DNA of 64,000 bases, taken from Diphasiastrum complanatum (taxonomy: Eukaryota; Streptophyta; Lycopodiopsida; Lycopodiales; Lycopodiaceae). The position numbers were made by a program, and so were the translations under genes. Under the pieces are notes generated by a model that was not told where the DNA came from, searched no databases, and was given only the letters and a program-made list of their open reading frames with translations. Each line of letters begins with the position of its first letter. The stretch's first letter is position 1. The stretch lies in the NCBI GenBank assembly GCA_029204225.1, contig CM055111.1, positions 29,532,340 through 29,596,339 on the forward strand. The letters are read 5' to 3'. This document shows, in pieces, positions 60,083 to 64,000 of the stretch.

Positions 60083-60615
60083 GGCTACTCTGATACCAAT
60101 AAAACGTCCCCTAGGACTCCCGACCGAGATAGAGCTTCCTTGAACACCAAAGGGAGGATTGCAGTAGACGAAACCGTCCCAACCAAACCTAGACCATCCG
60201 ATCTAGCCCCCGAGCAATCCAAGAGAAAGGCAAGCCAGAAGAGCGCTTCATAGATTGACGGCATACCGGCCTCAAACTCTACAACAACCCTCATAGACAC
60301 TGGTGAAGGTATATATAGAGATATAGCCAACCCCACCTACCCATGCACTGAATCCACATGGAAGCACTCTAACGGATCATGCCAATCCCCCATGCATGTC
60401 TACTACATGTAGGTACCCCTAACCGATAATAGTCAAGACCCATGCATAAGCACAGTGCATGTACCTCCTATCCCATACTAGGATGCAACACACATGCCTA
60501 TACCGCATGCGGGTATGACCCCATGGTCCTACTGGACTACTATCCAGATTAGGCCACTGGTCCCTACAACCAAGACAGCCCCTAATGGTACAAACCCCCA
60601 TTAGGGCCGTAACAC
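60083..60615 (-). mobile_element. Minus-strand LTR with tRNA-Met-type primer site
   Basis: On the minus strand an LTR-like unit runs from TGTTACGGCCC (about 60,613) to about 60,100, with a TATATATACC box near 60,310-60,320. It is followed by TTGGTATCAGAGTAGCC (60,083-60,099), the tRNA-iMet primer-site pattern. Its first ~95 bases match the modules of the 12,551-12,837 palindrome. No coding region is seen downstream (below 60,080). The exact 3' LTR end is not clear. Confidence 0.6.
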
Positions 60616-61079
60616 CACACGTGTGTGGTACGGACTCCAATACATCATGTTATCAATAATTAAGTGGAATCAAGTTTAGATACCAAAGCATTCACAAAAA
60701 CTCAAGACAAATGTGTAGAAACTTCAAGATTGCCAATTTGCTCCAAAAATTCTCTCCTCACTATGGAATGATGGATCTCAAATTAGGTGAGCATCCAATA
60801 TTTAATAAGGAAGATGATTAACATTTTTTTTCTTAATTTGTCAATCTTACCTAACCCTAGAGTTTTGCCAAGTTGGTGGCTAGGTTGGTTATCCACCTCC
60901 ATGATTCAAGGAATTTGGCCCTATCATTTAGGAATTATGACCAAACAAGCCTAACTAACCCTGTGAATGAGATCTAAACTAATTTGATCTCACCTCACAC
61001 GTGCCAACAAGGATCCACACGTGTGGGACCCACCTATGTACAATTTACATGGGATTTGCCAATTTTTTGACAATTTCTC

Positions 61080-61458
61080 ACTATCTTTATCTTCATGTGA
61101 GGTTGAGTATAAAGCCCTTACAACCACTACTAAAGAGATATTATGGATCAAAACATTTCTTATGGAGCTCAAGTGTATCAAGGATGGAGATCTATCTATC
61201 ATCAAGTGTGACAACATCTCGGCTCAAGCTCTTGCAAACAATTCTATTTTTCATCCAAGAAGCAAACATATTGAGGTTGCACACCACTTTGTAAGGGAAA
61301 AAGTCATTGGAGGAGAAATCAACTTGGAGCACATTGGATCATCATCATGTATTTCTGATCTCCTCACCAAACCATTGCTCAAGGGTGCCTTCATCAAATT
61401 TAGATCTAATCTTGGCTTGATTCCAAGATCTATGTTAAAGTGGATAGATGTCTTTTAA
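61080..61458 (+). pseudogene. Ty1/copia RNase H fragment with possible start of 3' LTR
   Basis: EVEYKALTTTTKEILWIK, KCDNISAQALA, HPRSKHIEVAHHFVREK and DLLTKPLLKGAFIKFRSNLG are in the order of copia RNase H. The frame is open to its stop. AAGGAGGAG and then TGTGAAATCG at about 61,467 could be the purine tract and LTR start. No RT precedes it, so it is a 3' remnant. Confidence 0.88.
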
Positions 61459-61467
61459 GGAGGAGTG

Positions 61468-63300
61468 TGAAATCGTAAAAGTCATCTATCTTGAGATTTC
61501 GAGGTCCTCTTTCAAAATCACTCATTGTACCCTTGTAGATAAGTGATTAGGCCAAATCTAGAAGTGGATTAGCTCGTGGTAATGTGGGCCACTTACACTT
61601 GGCTTGATGGTAGAGGTTTAGTGACATAGCACCTCTTGATTTCATTTGTCAATTTGGGCCAATCATAATGTGAGGTGCACCAAAATGCTCCAATCATTAT
61701 AAGAGGTGGCATGTAGGTGGTCCAATTAAAGTAAGAGGTGATGTTTTGAAGGTCCAATCATTTTGCACCATTTCCACTCTCATGGATCTCGAGCTAATAT
61801 GAGTGAGTCCACACTTAGTCTTTTGTAGTGAGATTGAGATGTAGCAAGCTCCAACACTTAAAAAATTTCACATTCTCTCTCTACTCGAGAGCTAGATGTA
61901 GCATTCTCTCTCTACCCAAGAGCAAGCCAATTTTATACCTAGTTTTTTTTCATCCAAAGTTGCCTTTCATTATGTGTGATGAATGGTTTGTGTTAGGTGC
62001 ATGTGTAGAGTGCTCATGCCTTGAATTTTTGAGCTACTATGCTTGTATCTTATGAAAGTTGGATCTATGTGCAATCACACAAATCTTAGGAGATCATTCA
62101 CATTGTTTGAGATGTCCTCACACGTGTGAAAAGTAAACAGATGTGGTATGGGTATTAAGGGCTTACTTTCCCACAATCTCTCCTTTGACAATGTGCCACA
62201 ATCAATTCTTAACCCAACTATGATAATGTAACGTGGTGTCCTCACTACCACAAAAACCACTCGATTGATTATCATCCACTCATGTGCCATAATCTGAGTC
62301 AAATTTAGACTTGTGAATATGGCCATCTTTGCAATTTCAATAGCCATGAGATATTTTTTTGCAATTGCAGTTCATCTTTGCAACCTCTCTACCAAATTTA
62401 GTATAGAGTTACACAACAAAACTAGATGGACTTTGTATTCAGTAGAAGTCATTTATTAATTTTACTTGATGATGACACTATTCTATTTTGATATTGATGA
62501 AAATGAATATGAAATTAAAACTCTAGTAGTGTCATGGAATGCATTGAAAAATTGTTGCAATTATATGCTTAAATAAGGGAGAGGTGTTAAAGAATATTAT
62601 ATTATATTATCATTATTATAGGATATTTCATATGTACAGACTCATCTCTGAATCATCAGGTTGTTAAGTGGTTGTTGTTTTATTAGGTTGTTTTATCTCA
62701 AGTTGTTAGGTGGTTGATATTTTATCTTTCTAGTGCAAGAGTGGATATGTTTCAACCTAGTTTAATTTTCATGAATTTAGAGGTCTATGATTCATTTTAA
62801 GTTGCAAGTGGACTAAAAGTAAACTATCACAAAGAAGTCCAAAAGTGACATATTATTGGCACTTAAAGCCAATTGCCAAACAACAATTTTTGTCATTGTG
62901 TATCATGTTTTTTAATTAAGAAATAATGTTGTAAAGACTTTCATGGCAATATAGTAGCTTCTATCTAACTATTCTATGATAACAATTCTATAAAACAATG
63001 ATGAGTAATAACTTTAGCTTGTTGAGCATGATAACGCTGGCTACAGAAAACTCTGATTGAAAGAGAAATTCAATTAACACTTACATAGCTTGATTCAGCT
63101 AGTATATATATTTACAAGTGTCCAAAGAAAAATATCTTATGCCTTAACTACCATTTACTCCAGTTTTGCATCTGTACAAAGGTTGGTAACCGCCCTTAGG
63201 ATATTTTGTTTCTCCACATGTTTTAGGAATGATGATAGGTTGGCGACGTCGGTCTGCCAATGTAGCAAAAACTTGAAAAACCCGAAGGTGGCCTTTGACT
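61468..63300. other. Intergenic sequence, possibly containing a copia LTR
   Basis: The first several hundred bases may be the 3' LTR of the copia remnant to the left; its end is not identifiable. The rest is AT-rich with no recognised gene. Confidence 0.4.
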
Positions 63301-63309
63301 TGAGGTGTG

Positions 63310-63620
63310 TAAATCCCTAAGGCGCTTGTAGACTGAAGGCAGCGAAGAAGGCGAAAAAAGGCAAAGGTACCTTACACTAAAGGCTTTAGCGAAGAAGGCG
63401 AAGGTGCCTTAGATTAAAGGCAGTGAAGTAGACGAAGGTGCCTTTGATTAAAGGCAGCAAAAAGGCGAAATAGACGAAGGTGCCTTAAAGATGTCAAAAA
63501 GACGAAAAAATGAGGTGCCTTAAAAAATGATTTCTAAGGCATTCTGGCCACTTGGCCATTGCCTCGCTTTTTTTGCGAAGTTGCGAAAAAGGCGCAAAGG
63601 AAAAAGGTGGCTTAAAAAAA
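63310..63620. repeat. Purine-rich minisatellite
   Basis: Variants of GCGAAGAAGGCGAAGGTGCC followed by TTAxATTAAAGGCAG recur about six times; spacing is roughly 35-45 bases and irregular. GGTGCCTT is the most constant piece. Confidence 0.85.
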
Positions 63621-63700
63621 TGTTTAAGACACAAAAAATCTCAACGAAAAATATGAAGGCCCAAAAACAAGTTGTCGGCCTTCGGTTTTCAGGATGCTTA

Positions 63701-64000
63701 TTACTTGAACGATTTTAAGACTGAGCATAAGAAATCTATATCGTTAAATCTGAGATGTTGCTCTTTTGATAGAGCCTTTGTGAAGTAGTCTGCTGCCATG
63801 TAGTTTGTTCTGCAGAAAACTAGTTCTACTTCCTTGCTGTGCACTCTCTCTCTAAGGTAATGATACATTATTTCCATATGTTTGCTTCGAGAGTTCGGAT
63901 AAAGAGATAGCGCTATTGTGCTTTGATTGTCACAATAGATTATTGTAGGAAGTGGTTGTGCAAGGTTCGGGTCTGCAAGCAATTGTCTTAGCCAGATGCC
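63701..64000 (-). pseudogene. Ty1/copia RNase H fragment running off the window edge
   Basis: The minus strand reads YCDNQSTIALSLYPNSRSKH, YHYLRERVHSKEVELVFC and DYFTKALSKEQH. This is the standard copia RNase H C-terminal part, open from the window edge. The element continues beyond 64,000, so its completeness cannot be judged. Confidence 0.9.

Noticed and set aside
1-64000. CRISPR array, rRNA or bacterial operon structure
   Set aside because: No regularly spaced identical repeats with unique spacers and no rRNA-like sequence; genes are intron-containing plant genes.

Overview
This is a window of nuclear DNA from a land plant. It is AT-rich, with GT-AG introns of 0.1 to 5.6 kb, many (GA)n/(CT)n microsatellites, foldback elements and decayed Ty1/copia and Ty3/gypsy retroelements. 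The two protein families found, an MSL-type mechanosensitive channel and a plastid-type COG0212 protein, are land-plant families. The sequence alone does not give the species; nothing ties it to a particular clade.

The dominant structure is a large inverted duplication. The left arm (about 100-10,225, + strand) and the right arm (about 45,797-57,117, - strand) each carry a five-exon MscS-like (MSL10-type) channel gene plus matching leader, introns and 3' flank. The genes converge (tails inward). Joining the exons by eye gives open frames of 944 codons (copy A) and 986 codons (copy B), so both may be functional. The transmembrane part of exon 1 is almost identical in DNA between the copies, whereas the N-terminal part and introns have diverged. 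That patchiness suggests gene conversion.

The ~35.6 kb between the arms holds, from left to right: retroelement debris and a palindrome (11.9-14 kb); a complete six-exon COG0212 gene on the - strand (16,437-28,001; 461 codons), encoding a plastid-targeted 5-formyltetrahydrofolate cyclo-ligase-like protein with an RRM-like C-terminus; a zone of broken copia pieces (28.5-33.6 kb); and an 11.75-kb LTR retrotransposon of Athila/Tat type (33,832-45,583). The retrotransposon has a perfect 5-bp target duplication, a tRNA-Asp-type primer site, gag-pol with several breaks, and a long decayed ORF after integrase. Between integrase and that ORF lies a cluster of seven TTCnnGAA motifs resembling heat-shock elements.

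Right of the inverted repeat (57-64 kb) there is only non-genic sequence: a 104-bp perfect palindrome belonging to a dispersed foldback family, a minus-strand LTR with a tRNA-Met-type primer site, copia RNase H fragments and a GA-rich minisatellite. No rRNA, tRNA or CRISPR feature was recognised. All exon boundaries here are inferred from splice signals and reading frame, without transcripts.
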